A stretch of 6,318 nucleotides of DNA, taken from contig CAZWSE010000142.1 in the NCBI GenBank assembly GCA_964636575.1, positions 1 to 6,318 of the forward strand. The letters run 5' to 3'. Source of the stretch: CAZWSE01 sp964636575. Its GTDB lineage: Bacteria; Pseudomonadota; Alphaproteobacteria; Rhodobacterales; Rhodobacteraceae. Positions 1 through 5,824 of this stretch are shown here, in pieces. Each line of letters opens with the position of its first letter. The stretch's first letter is position 1. Below the pieces are notes generated by a model, which saw only the letters and a list, made by a program, of their open reading frames with translations, had not been told where the DNA came from and searched no databases. The position numbers and the translations under genes were made by a program.

Positions 1-231
1 AAACGCGTGTATCAGCGTCGGCGTCGGGCAGGTGTATGGATGCGCGTGTTCATGGGCACCCGTTTAGCGTGGGCGATCCCGTTTGGAAAGGCCGGAAATT
101 GCTATGGACTTGACAGAGTGGCTTCGCCCAGACGCTGGATATGTTCACCCCTAAACGTCCTGCCCATTGACCCTGTCGCCTGATATGGCAACTGTGCGCG
201 ACACACACCTTGTCGCAGAAGGACCTTAGAT
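1..231. other. Left-edge region without a defensible gene
   Basis: I cannot support a complete gene here. In forward frame 2, codons from base 2 read NACISVGVGQ and then further residues up to a TAG at 65-67. The first ten residues faintly resemble the C-terminal glycine loop of thiolases, so this could be the tail of an upstream CDS. With so few residues it is only a guess, and the residues after the loop do not fit. Forward frame 1 is open from 1 to a TGA at 181 but has no recognisable motif or start signal. The reverse strand shows only short frames. A TTGACA at 110-115 resembles a -35 box but has no -10 element at 16-18 bases. Confidence 0.4.
198..216 (+). repeat. Inverted repeat just upstream of the Rid gene ribosome binding site
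   Basis: GCGACA (198-203) and TGTCGC (211-216) are perfect reverse complements separated by seven bases (CACACCT). The right arm ends two bases before the GAAGGA ribosome binding site at 218-223. As RNA this would be a GC-rich 6-bp stem with a 7-base loop next to the site of ribosome entry. As DNA it has the size of a dimeric repressor operator. There is no T-run after it, so it is not an intrinsic terminator. A repeat this short can occur by chance, and its role is inferred only from position. Confidence 0.35.
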
Positions 232-645
232 ATGAAACGCACCATCGTTGACACCGGATCAGCCAATGAAACAGCCATCGGGTTCAGCCGTGCTGTCCGG
301 TCTGGCAATGTTGTCGCAGTCTCGGGCACCGGCCCGATGGAGCCTAACGGCGAGGTGCATGCCCCAGGTGATGTCTATGCCCAGACCAAACGCTGTCTTG
401 AGCTGGCGCTTGGCGCGATGGCGAAGCTGGAAGGCCGCCCTGTTGATGTGATCCGCACCCGCGTGATGCTGACGGACATTACAACATGGAATGACGCGGC
501 CCGCGCCCACGGCGAGGTCTTTGGAGAGATCAAGCCTGCGTGCACCTTTGTTGGCGTATCTGCCTTTGTGAACCCGCTTTGGATGGTCGAGATCGAGATC
601 GACGGTGTGGTTGTACCGGTCTATGATCACTCCTTGGATCGTTAA
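232..645 (+). CDS. Rid (YjgF/YER057c/UK114) family protein without the active-site Arg
   Basis: A 137-residue protein with the single-domain Rid fold signature, close to the family's usual 110-135 residues. Visible landmarks are the N-terminal strand region ending in AVSGTGP (residues 29-35), the Q51-T52 helix that carries the family's usual QTxxxLxN-like segment, VxxTRVMLTDI (about 73-83), and the C-terminal signature KPACTFVGVSAF...WMVEIEI (101-122). Classical RidA proteins hydrolyse reactive enamines and imines made by PLP enzymes, using the arginine of a PxRT motif. Here that position is Cys104 (codon 541-543). The protein therefore belongs with the Arg-less Rid groups, whose activity is largely unknown, and should not be called RidA deaminase. 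The ATG at 232 has a good GAAGGA site (218-223) eight bases upstream. It is cytosolic, with no signal peptide or membrane segment. A 183-base gap separates it from gcrA. Confidence 0.9.
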   Translation: MKRTIVDTGSANETAIGFSRAVRSGNVVAVSGTGPMEPNGEVHAPGDVYAQTKRCLELALGAMAKLEGRPVDVIRTRVMLTDITTWNDAARAHGEVFGEIKPACTFVGVSAFVNPLWMVEIEIDGVVVPVYDHSLDR

Positions 646-737
646 GATTTCGACAAGGTTTGGCATCTTGTGACGCGCGGCTGACCAGTGTGGCTGTATG
701 AAGTGTGATCCATTTGCATCCCTTGCCCTCTGCTGCC

Positions 738-765
738 TTGAAACTCGGGCTTTAGTGATTAGAAT
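738..765 (+). promoter_or_regulatory. Probable sigma-70-type promoter of gcrA
   Basis: TTGAAA (738-743, five of six matches to TTGACA) and TAGAAT (760-765, five of six to TATAAT) are separated by 16 bases. A start near 772 would give a leader of about 57 bases to the gcrA ATG at 829. It is the best promoter-like pair I found in any intergenic space of the window. I saw no GANTC methylation site, no TTAA-N7-TTAA CtrA box and no TTATCCACA-like DnaA box between the Rid gene and gcrA. This is a consensus match only. Confidence 0.5.
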
Positions 766-828
766 GGGATGCTGAACTGATTTTACAAAGCGCCCTGACA
801 CATAGCCGCTTTTGCCTAAGGAAATTTC

Positions 829-1404
829 ATGTCCTGGACTGATGACCGCGTAGAGACCCTTAAGAAGATGTGGGGCGAAGGCCAATCCGCGAGCCAGATC
901 GCCAAAGAGCTAGGCGGTGTGACCCGCAACGCTGTGATCGGCAAGGTACACCGTTTGGGTCTGTCCAATCGCGCCGGCTCAACCGGAGCGGCCGCCGCCA
1001 AGCCAGAACCAAAGGCCAAAGCACCTTCAAAGCCCAAGGCCGCCCCAAAACAGACCAAGGCCGCGCCCAAAGCCGCAGCCGAGGCCGATACACCCCCTGT
1101 CCCGCAGGTCGTACCGCATACGCGCAAGCAGATCATTCCGGCTGGGCAGCCTTTGCCGCCGCAGCCCTCTGCCAACGAGATTAGCCCTGAAGCTTTGGCC
1201 AAGGTCAGCGAAATCGAGAAGAAGGCCAAGCGCCTGACCTTGATGGAATTGACCGAGCGGACCTGCAAATGGCCTGTTGGTGACCCTGCGACCGATGACT
1301 TCTGGTTCTGTGGTCTGACGGTTCAAACCGGCAAGCCCTATTGCGAAGCCCATGTTGGCGTCGCTTTTCAGCCTATGTCTGCCCGACGCGACCGCCGCCG
1401 CTAA
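829..1404 (+). CDS. gcrA: GcrA cell-cycle regulator
   Basis: A 191-residue GcrA-family transcription cofactor. In Caulobacter, GcrA binds the housekeeping sigma factor domain 2 and promoters bearing CcrM-methylated GANTC sites, and it drives S-phase genes for replication and division. The N-terminal helix-turn-helix, residues 1-45, is diagnostic: MSWTDDRVETLKKMW, then SASQIAKEL, then TRNAVIGKVHRLGL. Residues 54-91 are a disordered Ala/Lys/Pro-rich linker. The C-terminal sigma-interacting part (about 135-185) has CKWP, FWFCG and YCEAH segments with Cys146, Cys161, Cys172 and His175. This spacing recurs in the family and looks like a metal-binding set, but metal binding is my inference. The ATG has TAAGGAAA (817-824) four bases upstream. 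A candidate promoter lies at 738-765. Length is slightly above the roughly 170-175 of Caulobacter GcrA because of the linker. Confidence 0.97.
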   Translation: MSWTDDRVETLKKMWGEGQSASQIAKELGGVTRNAVIGKVHRLGLSNRAGSTGAAAAKPEPKAKAPSKPKAAPKQTKAAPKAAAEADTPPVPQVVPHTRKQIIPAGQPLPPQPSANEISPEALAKVSEIEKKAKRLTLMELTERTCKWPVGDPATDDFWFCGLTVQTGKPYCEAHVGVAFQPMSARRDRRR

Positions 1405-1415
1405 GACGCGTCTTA
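1402..1415. repeat. Perfect 14-base palindrome across the gcrA stop codon
   Basis: TAAGACGCGTCTTA equals its own reverse complement over all 14 bases, and its first three bases are the gcrA stop codon. As RNA it can form only a 5-bp stem around a CGCG loop. A second imperfect dyad follows at 1421-1437 (GCGGTTG-TTA-CAA-G-CCGC, one bulged G). Neither is followed by a T-run, so a standard intrinsic terminator is not supported. The only T-run in this 107-base gap is 1477-1481, preceded by a poor, interrupted dyad. It could be a protein-binding site, part of an RNA 3' structure, or chance. Confidence 0.45.
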
Positions 1416-1511
1416 TGCGCGCGGTTGTTACAAGCCGCCCACGTAAACATGAGTTGCACCGCGGCCTAGGCTCTGCTTTTTGGGATCAACGCCTTCAATC
1501 AGGACCTTGAT

Positions 1512-3125
1512 ATGCCCCAAATTCGCGCCGCCGATGCCCTTGCCCGCCGTCTTTACGCCGCCGGATGTCGTCATGCTTTTGGGATGCCGGGCGGCGAGGT
1601 TTTGACCGTCATGGACGCGCTGACCAAGGCCGGTATCGAATTCATCCTGTGCAAGCATGAAAACGCCGCTGGCTTCATGGCCGAAGGTGCGCATCATCGC
1701 ACAGGTGCCCCTGCCATTTTGGTTGGCACTGTCGGCCCTGGCGCGTTGAACGGTATCAATGTCGTCGCCAATGCGCTGCAAGACCGTGTTCCGATGATTG
1801 TGATCAGTGGATGCGTCGACGCCGACGATGCCCAGACCTATACCCACCAAGTGCTGGACCAGCCGCAGGTGTTTCGCGAGATCACCAAGGCCACCTTTAC
1901 CCTGAACGCCGGTGCCGCCCATGTCATTGCCGATAAGGCTGTCACAATCGCCCAAGAAGGCAGCCCCGGTCCTGTCCATATTGATGTCCCGATCAGTGTA
2001 GCAGATGCGATGATTTCTGATGCCGCACCTGCGCCCCGCGTTGCCGCCACTGCCACTGCGCCAAGCGGGCCGGATTTGGACCTTGCGCGCGGCTGGCTTG
2101 CCGGAGCCAAGCGCCCTGTCATTATCGCCGGTGTGGACGCCATGAACCAAAGCGCTGGCCCTGCCTTGGTCGGTTTTGCAGAGCGTTTCAATATCCCTGT
2201 GATTACCAGCTATAAAGGCAAGGGCTTGATCCCCGAAGATCACAGGTTGGCGATAGGTGGTGCGGGACTTTCTCCGTTAGCAGACAAGACCTTAGTGCCT
2301 TTTGTTAAAGCTTCTGATCTGATCCTGTGCGTCGGGTATGACCCCATTGAAATGCGCCCCGGTTGGCGCGATATCTGGGATCCGACAGCGACCAATGTGA
2401 TCGACATTTCCGCGACCCCAAACCACCACTACATGCATCAGGCCACACTGAATGTGATCGCCGATTGCGCCGCAACGCTGGATGCTTTGGGCGACGGGCA
2501 AAATCCTCAACCCACGTGGCAAGACGGTCAGATTGAAGCTGCAAAGGATGCGCTGTCACAGGCCTTCCCCACGGACGATGACTGGGGACCAGCCGCCGTG
2601 ATTGATGTGTGTCGTCAAACCCTACCCCGCGATACGCTGGCTACAGTCGACAGCGGGGCGCACCGGATTTTGATATCCCAGATGTGGCAGTGCTATGAAC
2701 CACGCGCGATGATGCAATCGACCGCCCTATGCACGATGGGCTGCGCCGTGCCGCTTGCGATAGGGGCCAAACTGGCGACACCGGAACGGCCTGTGGTCAG
2801 CTTTAGCGGCGATGCGGGCTTTCTGATGGTTGCCGGAGAGTTGGCCACCGCGAAGGAGCTTGGGATTGCCCCCATTTTTGTGGTTTTCGTAGATGCGAGC
2901 CTTGCGCTGATTGAGTTGAAACAGCGGGGCCGCCAGATGACCAATGGCGGCGTCGACTTCATGGAGCATGACTTTGCCGCGATGGGCGCTGCCTTTGGCG
3001 GGCATGGGGTGACGGTGCATTCTCGCGCTGGGTTGAAAGCAGCCCTTGCCGCAGCCTTAAAAGCTGACACATTCACCGTCATTGCGGCGGTCATCGAACG
3101 GGGCGCATATGACGGACGCATCTAA
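1512..3125 (+). CDS. ThDP-dependent enzyme, acetolactate-synthase-like family
   Basis: A 537-residue thiamine-diphosphate enzyme with the full three-domain layout. The N-terminal pyrimidine-binding domain (about 5-165) carries FGMPGGEV, the cofactor-activating glutamate Glu50 in KHENAAGFMAEG, and GTVGPGALNGI. The central domain is about 185-325, with SYKGKGLIPEDH and LCVGYDPIE. The C-terminal pyrophosphate domain is about 355-525, with TVDSGAHR, CTMGCAVPLAIGAKLA and the metal motif starting at Gly433-Asp434. That motif is GDA rather than GDG, and its distal Asn pair is replaced by Val460-Asp461 in VDASLALIELKQ. Similar Asp-containing forms occur, as I recall, in a subfamily of these enzymes, so it is probably active. 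Such enzymes decarboxylate or ligate 2-oxo acids. No regulatory acetolactate synthase subunit lies nearby, so branched-chain amino acid synthesis is unlikely. AGGA (1501-1504) lies seven bases before the ATG. The 3' end overlaps the CoA-transferase gene by 17 bases. The substrate is unknown; an oxalyl-CoA decarboxylase-like or 2-hydroxyacyl-CoA lyase-like role is possible. Confidence 0.9.
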   Translation: MPQIRAADALARRLYAAGCRHAFGMPGGEVLTVMDALTKAGIEFILCKHENAAGFMAEGAHHRTGAPAILVGTVGPGALNGINVVANALQDRVPMIVISGCVDADDAQTYTHQVLDQPQVFREITKATFTLNAGAAHVIADKAVTIAQEGSPGPVHIDVPISVADAMISDAAPAPRVAATATAPSGPDLDLARGWLAGAKRPVIIAGVDAMNQSAGPALVGFAERFNIPVITSYKGKGLIPEDHRLAIGGAGLSPLADKTLVPFVKASDLILCVGYDPIEMRPGWRDIWDPTATNVIDISATPNHHYMHQATLNVIADCAATLDALGDGQNPQPTWQDGQIEAAKDALSQAFPTDDDWGPAAVIDVCRQTLPRDTLATVDSGAHRILISQMWQCYEPRAMMQSTALCTMGCAVPLAIGAKLATPERPVVSFSGDAGFLMVAGELATAKELGIAPIFVVFVDASLALIELKQRGRQMTNGGVDFMEHDFAAMGAAFGGHGVTVHSRAGLKAALAAALKADTFTVIAAVIERGAYDGRI

Positions 3126-4305
3126 ACCGGGCGCCTTGGACGGCGTTGTTGTTCTGGATTTGAGCCGCATCTTGGCGGGTCCAACGGCCACCCAACTACT
3201 GGGCGATTTCGGCGCCACGATCATCAAGGTTGAGAACCCCAAATCAGGCGGCGATGATACCCGTGCTTGGGGGCCGCCCTATGCCAAGAACAGTGCAGGC
3301 CAAGACAGCGATTTATCCGCGTATTTCATGGCTGCAAATCGCAACAAAAAGTCAATTTCTGCTGATATATCAACGCCTGAGGGGCAAAAGTTAATCAAAC
3401 GTATCGCGGCCCGAGCCGATATCGTGATTGAGAATTTCAAGCCAGATGGCTTGGTCAAATACGGGCTGGATCACGCGTCGCTTTTGGCGGCCCATCCGCA
3501 ACTTGTGTACTGTTCGATCAGCGGGTTCGGGCAGTTTGGTCCGAACCGCGACAAGCCGGGCTATGACTTGATGGCGCAAGGGTACGGCGGGATCATGTCT
3601 TTGACAGGCGCGGCTGACGGCCCGCCGATGAAGGTCGGTGTCGGCATCGCGGATGTGATGTGCGGGATGTATGCAACGATTGGTATTTTGGCGGCCCTGC
3701 GCCACCGCGATGCCACCGGAGAAGGCCAGCATATTGATCTGGCCTTGGTCGATGCTCAGATGGCGTGGCTGATCAATGAAGGTACCAACTATCTGACCTC
3801 TGGCACAGTGCCTGAGCGGCGCGGCAATGCGCATCCGAACATCGTGCCCTATGACGTCTTTGAAGGCTCTGACGGGCATGTGCTGGTGGCTGTCGGCAAT
3901 GACGCCCAGTTCGTTCGCTTTTGCGATGTGATCGGACGGCCTGACCTACCAAAGGTGCCTGCCTTCGCCACAAATCCCGCGCGTTTGGAGAACCGAGCCG
4001 ATTTGCTGCCCCAAATCCGTGCTGCGATGGCCAAAATGACAACAGCTGAAATCTTCGACGGATTGACCGCCGTGAAGGTGCCTGTTGGTCCAATCAATGA
4101 TGTTGGCCAAGCTTTGAACAGCGATCAAGCGCAGGCCAGACAGTCAGTGGTGCAAATGACACCGGACGACACCGAAGCCGTCCATTTGCTCGCAAACCCG
4201 CTGAAGCTGTCTGGGACACCTGTCACATACCGCCATCCCCCGCCCCATTTTGGGCAAGACACCGATGAAATCCTAAAGTGGCTGGACGAACCGGACGCGG
4301 AATAG
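3109..4305 (+). CDS. Class III CoA-transferase (CaiB/BaiF family)
   Basis: A 398-residue family III CoA-transferase, a typical full length. The family (formyl-CoA transferase, CaiB, BaiF, alpha-methylacyl-CoA racemase) moves CoA between carboxylic acids through an aspartyl-CoA intermediate, or racemises acyl-CoAs. Diagnostic segments are LDGVVVLDLSRILAGP near the N-terminus, FGATIIKVENP, the FMAANRNKKS region, IENFKPDGL, YCSISGFGQFGP and PGYDLMAQGYGG, which places the catalytic aspartate at Asp153. The C-terminus carries PPPHFGQDTDEIL, where many relatives have His in place of the first Asp. I chose the ATG at 3109, giving MTDASKPGALDG; a TTG at 3082 would add nine residues not typical of the family. 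The ribosome binding site is weak (GGGG, 3100-3103) and lies inside the upstream gene, which ends at 3125, so translational coupling to the ThDP enzyme is likely. The acyl substrate cannot be assigned. Confidence 0.93.
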   Translation: MTDASKPGALDGVVVLDLSRILAGPTATQLLGDFGATIIKVENPKSGGDDTRAWGPPYAKNSAGQDSDLSAYFMAANRNKKSISADISTPEGQKLIKRIAARADIVIENFKPDGLVKYGLDHASLLAAHPQLVYCSISGFGQFGPNRDKPGYDLMAQGYGGIMSLTGAADGPPMKVGVGIADVMCGMYATIGILAALRHRDATGEGQHIDLALVDAQMAWLINEGTNYLTSGTVPERRGNAHPNIVPYDVFEGSDGHVLVAVGNDAQFVRFCDVIGRPDLPKVPAFATNPARLENRADLLPQIRAAMAKMTTAEIFDGLTAVKVPVGPINDVGQALNSDQAQARQSVVQMTPDDTEAVHLLANPLKLSGTPVTYRHPPPHFGQDTDEILKWLDEPDAE

Positions 4306-4452
4306 CGCATGAAACGGGCACAAATGTTACGGTTGCTCACCGAGCATGCATACCGACTTCACGTCTCCGTGTTCTACAGGCTTGTGAGTAGCCAAGCGCG
4401 GTATCGCTATGGGAGATAGACCGAAACGTCCACTGTGTGAGAGTTGAAGTTA
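4306..4452. other. Intergenic gap between the CoA-transferase and TTC38-like genes
   Basis: This is the second-longest internal gap. It contains a small perfect hairpin, TGCTC-ACC-GAGCA (4334-4346), framed by CGGT (4330-4333) and ACCG (4352-4355), but with no T-run after it, so I do not call a terminator. A weaker dyad, CTAT-GGGAG-ATAG, sits at 4407-4419. I found no convincing -35/-10 pair and no open frame of interest. The gap suggests a transcription boundary, but the sequence does not prove one. Confidence 0.4.
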
Positions 4453-5790
4453 ATGTTTTATGATGCCTGCGATTGTCCTTTGCCCGCGACGTCTACCCAA
4501 TCTGTCGAGGCTTGGGATGCCATGGTGCGCGCCTTTCTGGCGCATGGAACACAGACCCCAGTGCATTTGGGACGCCTGCTGGAACTGGATCCGGAGTTTG
4601 GATTGGCCCATGCCGCAAAGGGTCTTTTTTCGTTGATGATGGGACGTCGCGAATTGGTTGAGGTTGCCGCCTCCGCCTTAAAAGATGCGAAACGTTTTCA
4701 GACAGGCACCGACCTGCGTGAAACGGCTTACATCGAGGCCCTTGCCGCTTGGTTGGCCGGATACCCGACCCAAGCGATTGCCCATATCGAACGTGTGATT
4801 TCGGCCCACCCAACCGATACGCTTTCTGTAAAAATCAGTCAGGGTATCCGGTTTATATTGGGCGATTCCAATGGGATGCGATCCTCTGTTGAGGCCGTTC
4901 TGGCCGCGCATGAAGACCACCCGTTGCAAGGGTATGTGCTGGGGTGCCATGCCTTCACCCTTGAAGAAACCGGCGACTACGCTGCGGCCGAAAGAACTGG
5001 ATTGCTGGGCCTGACCAAGACAGACGATGACGCTTGGGGCCTACACGCGGTTGCCCATGTGTACGACATGACGGGCCAGACGGACGCGGGGATCAGCCTT
5101 ATTGAAGACCGCCCATTGGCGTGGAACCGGTCGAACAATTTTCGCTATCATGTGTGGTGGCATAAGGCGTTGCTGCACTTGGACAAAGGGCAGGCCGATC
5201 TGGTTCTGTCGATCTATGACGCCGAAATCCGTGCTGAAAAGACGGATGATTACCGCGACATTGCAAATGCGACGTCCCTGTTGATGCGGTTGGAGCTGGA
5301 CGGGATGGATGTGGGCCACCGCTGGAACGAACTGGCGGAGCTTTCGGAAAACCGTACCGATGATGACTGCGTTGTCTTCGCGGACCTGCACTACATGCTT
5401 GCCCTGACGGGTGACACACGCACCGATGCTGCGCAGCGATTGCGCCGCCGTATCGCCGCCTCAGCCGGTGAAACCGATATGGGGCAGGTCAGTGCCGACC
5501 CCGGCGTTGCTGCAAGTGCTGGATTGACCGAATTTGCGGAAGGCAACTATCAGACCGCTTTCAAACACCTCGCGGCCGCCCGCGCCACCATGCAGTCTAT
5601 TGGCGGCAGTCACGCCCAGCGCGATGTGTTTGAGCGGATCACGGTAGAGGCCGGACTGCGTGCAGGATATACGACGCAGACAGCCGCGATTCTGAAACAG
5701 CGGTCCGACCTGCGCGGCGGCGCTGTTGATCGTTTTGCGGCGACGCGTCTGGCCCAGCTGGATGCAATGACCCGTATTCCGGCGCAGTAA
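4453..5790 (+). CDS. TTC38-type tetratricopeptide repeat protein
   Basis: A 445-residue helical-repeat protein resembling the TTC38 family, which is known in animals (about 470 residues) and in many bacteria and has no established biochemical function. Helix-turn-helix pairs of TPR type appear at about 38-75 (LLELDPEFGLAHAAKGL), 88-125 (AYIEALAAWLAGYPTQAIAHIE), 155-190 (LGCHAFTLEETGDYAAAE), 230-255 and 355-380. Family hallmarks are HAVAHVYDMTG (198-208), HVWWHKALLHLDKG (233-246) and, near the C-terminus, GGSHAQRDVFE. The paired histidines 198, 202, 233 and 237 are striking, and a binding or catalytic site is my inference. There is no signal peptide or membrane segment, so it is probably cytosolic. 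The start is uncertain: a TTG at 4444 adds three residues, and an in-frame TGA at 4438 rules out anything longer. I prefer the ATG at 4453, with a weak GAAG site. The next gene starts 34 bases downstream. Confidence 0.85.
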   Translation: MFYDACDCPLPATSTQSVEAWDAMVRAFLAHGTQTPVHLGRLLELDPEFGLAHAAKGLFSLMMGRRELVEVAASALKDAKRFQTGTDLRETAYIEALAAWLAGYPTQAIAHIERVISAHPTDTLSVKISQGIRFILGDSNGMRSSVEAVLAAHEDHPLQGYVLGCHAFTLEETGDYAAAERTGLLGLTKTDDDAWGLHAVAHVYDMTGQTDAGISLIEDRPLAWNRSNNFRYHVWWHKALLHLDKGQADLVLSIYDAEIRAEKTDDYRDIANATSLLMRLELDGMDVGHRWNELAELSENRTDDDCVVFADLHYMLALTGDTRTDAAQRLRRRIAASAGETDMGQVSADPGVAASAGLTEFAEGNYQTAFKHLAAARATMQSIGGSHAQRDVFERITVEAGLRAGYTTQTAAILKQRSDLRGGAVDRFAATRLAQLDAMTRIPAQ

Positions 5791-5824
5791 CCTTTCGCGC
5801 CCAAAGTTAGGTAGCTGCCCGCTG

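Noticed and set aside
2..67. Thiolase-like C-terminal tail (NACISVGVGQ...)
   Set aside because: Only about ten residues resemble a thiolase glycine loop and the rest does not fit, so I do not annotate it as a gene.
110..115. TTGACA as a -35 box for the Rid gene
   Set aside because: No sequence resembling TATAAT lies 16-18 bases downstream; the nearest AT-rich stretch is more than 20 bases away.
259..885. 208-codon open frame on the - strand across the Rid gene and the gcrA start
   Set aside because: It overlaps two well-supported + strand genes and the gcrA promoter, and its translation shows no family motif.
1456..1481. Intrinsic terminator ending in TTTTT upstream of the ThDP gene
   Set aside because: The T-run is real, but the preceding GCACC...GG-CTC-TGC pairing is interrupted and too weak.
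1428..2243. 271-codon open frame on the - strand within the ThDP enzyme gene
   Set aside because: It lies opposite a gene with clear family motifs, shows no recognisable domain, and is the usual antisense shadow of G/C-biased third positions.
3082..3108. TTG-initiated nine-residue N-terminal extension of the CoA-transferase
   Set aside because: The extension is not typical of the family, and the ATG at 3109 gives a standard N-terminus.
1512..4305. Direct assignment as oxalate degradation genes oxc and frc
   Set aside because: The gene pairing is similar, but the ThDP protein looks acetolactate-synthase-like and I cannot identify oxalyl-CoA-specific residues.
4334..4346. Hairpin TGCTC-ACC-GAGCA as a terminator after the CoA-transferase
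   Set aside because: The stem is only 5 bp and is not followed by a run of T.
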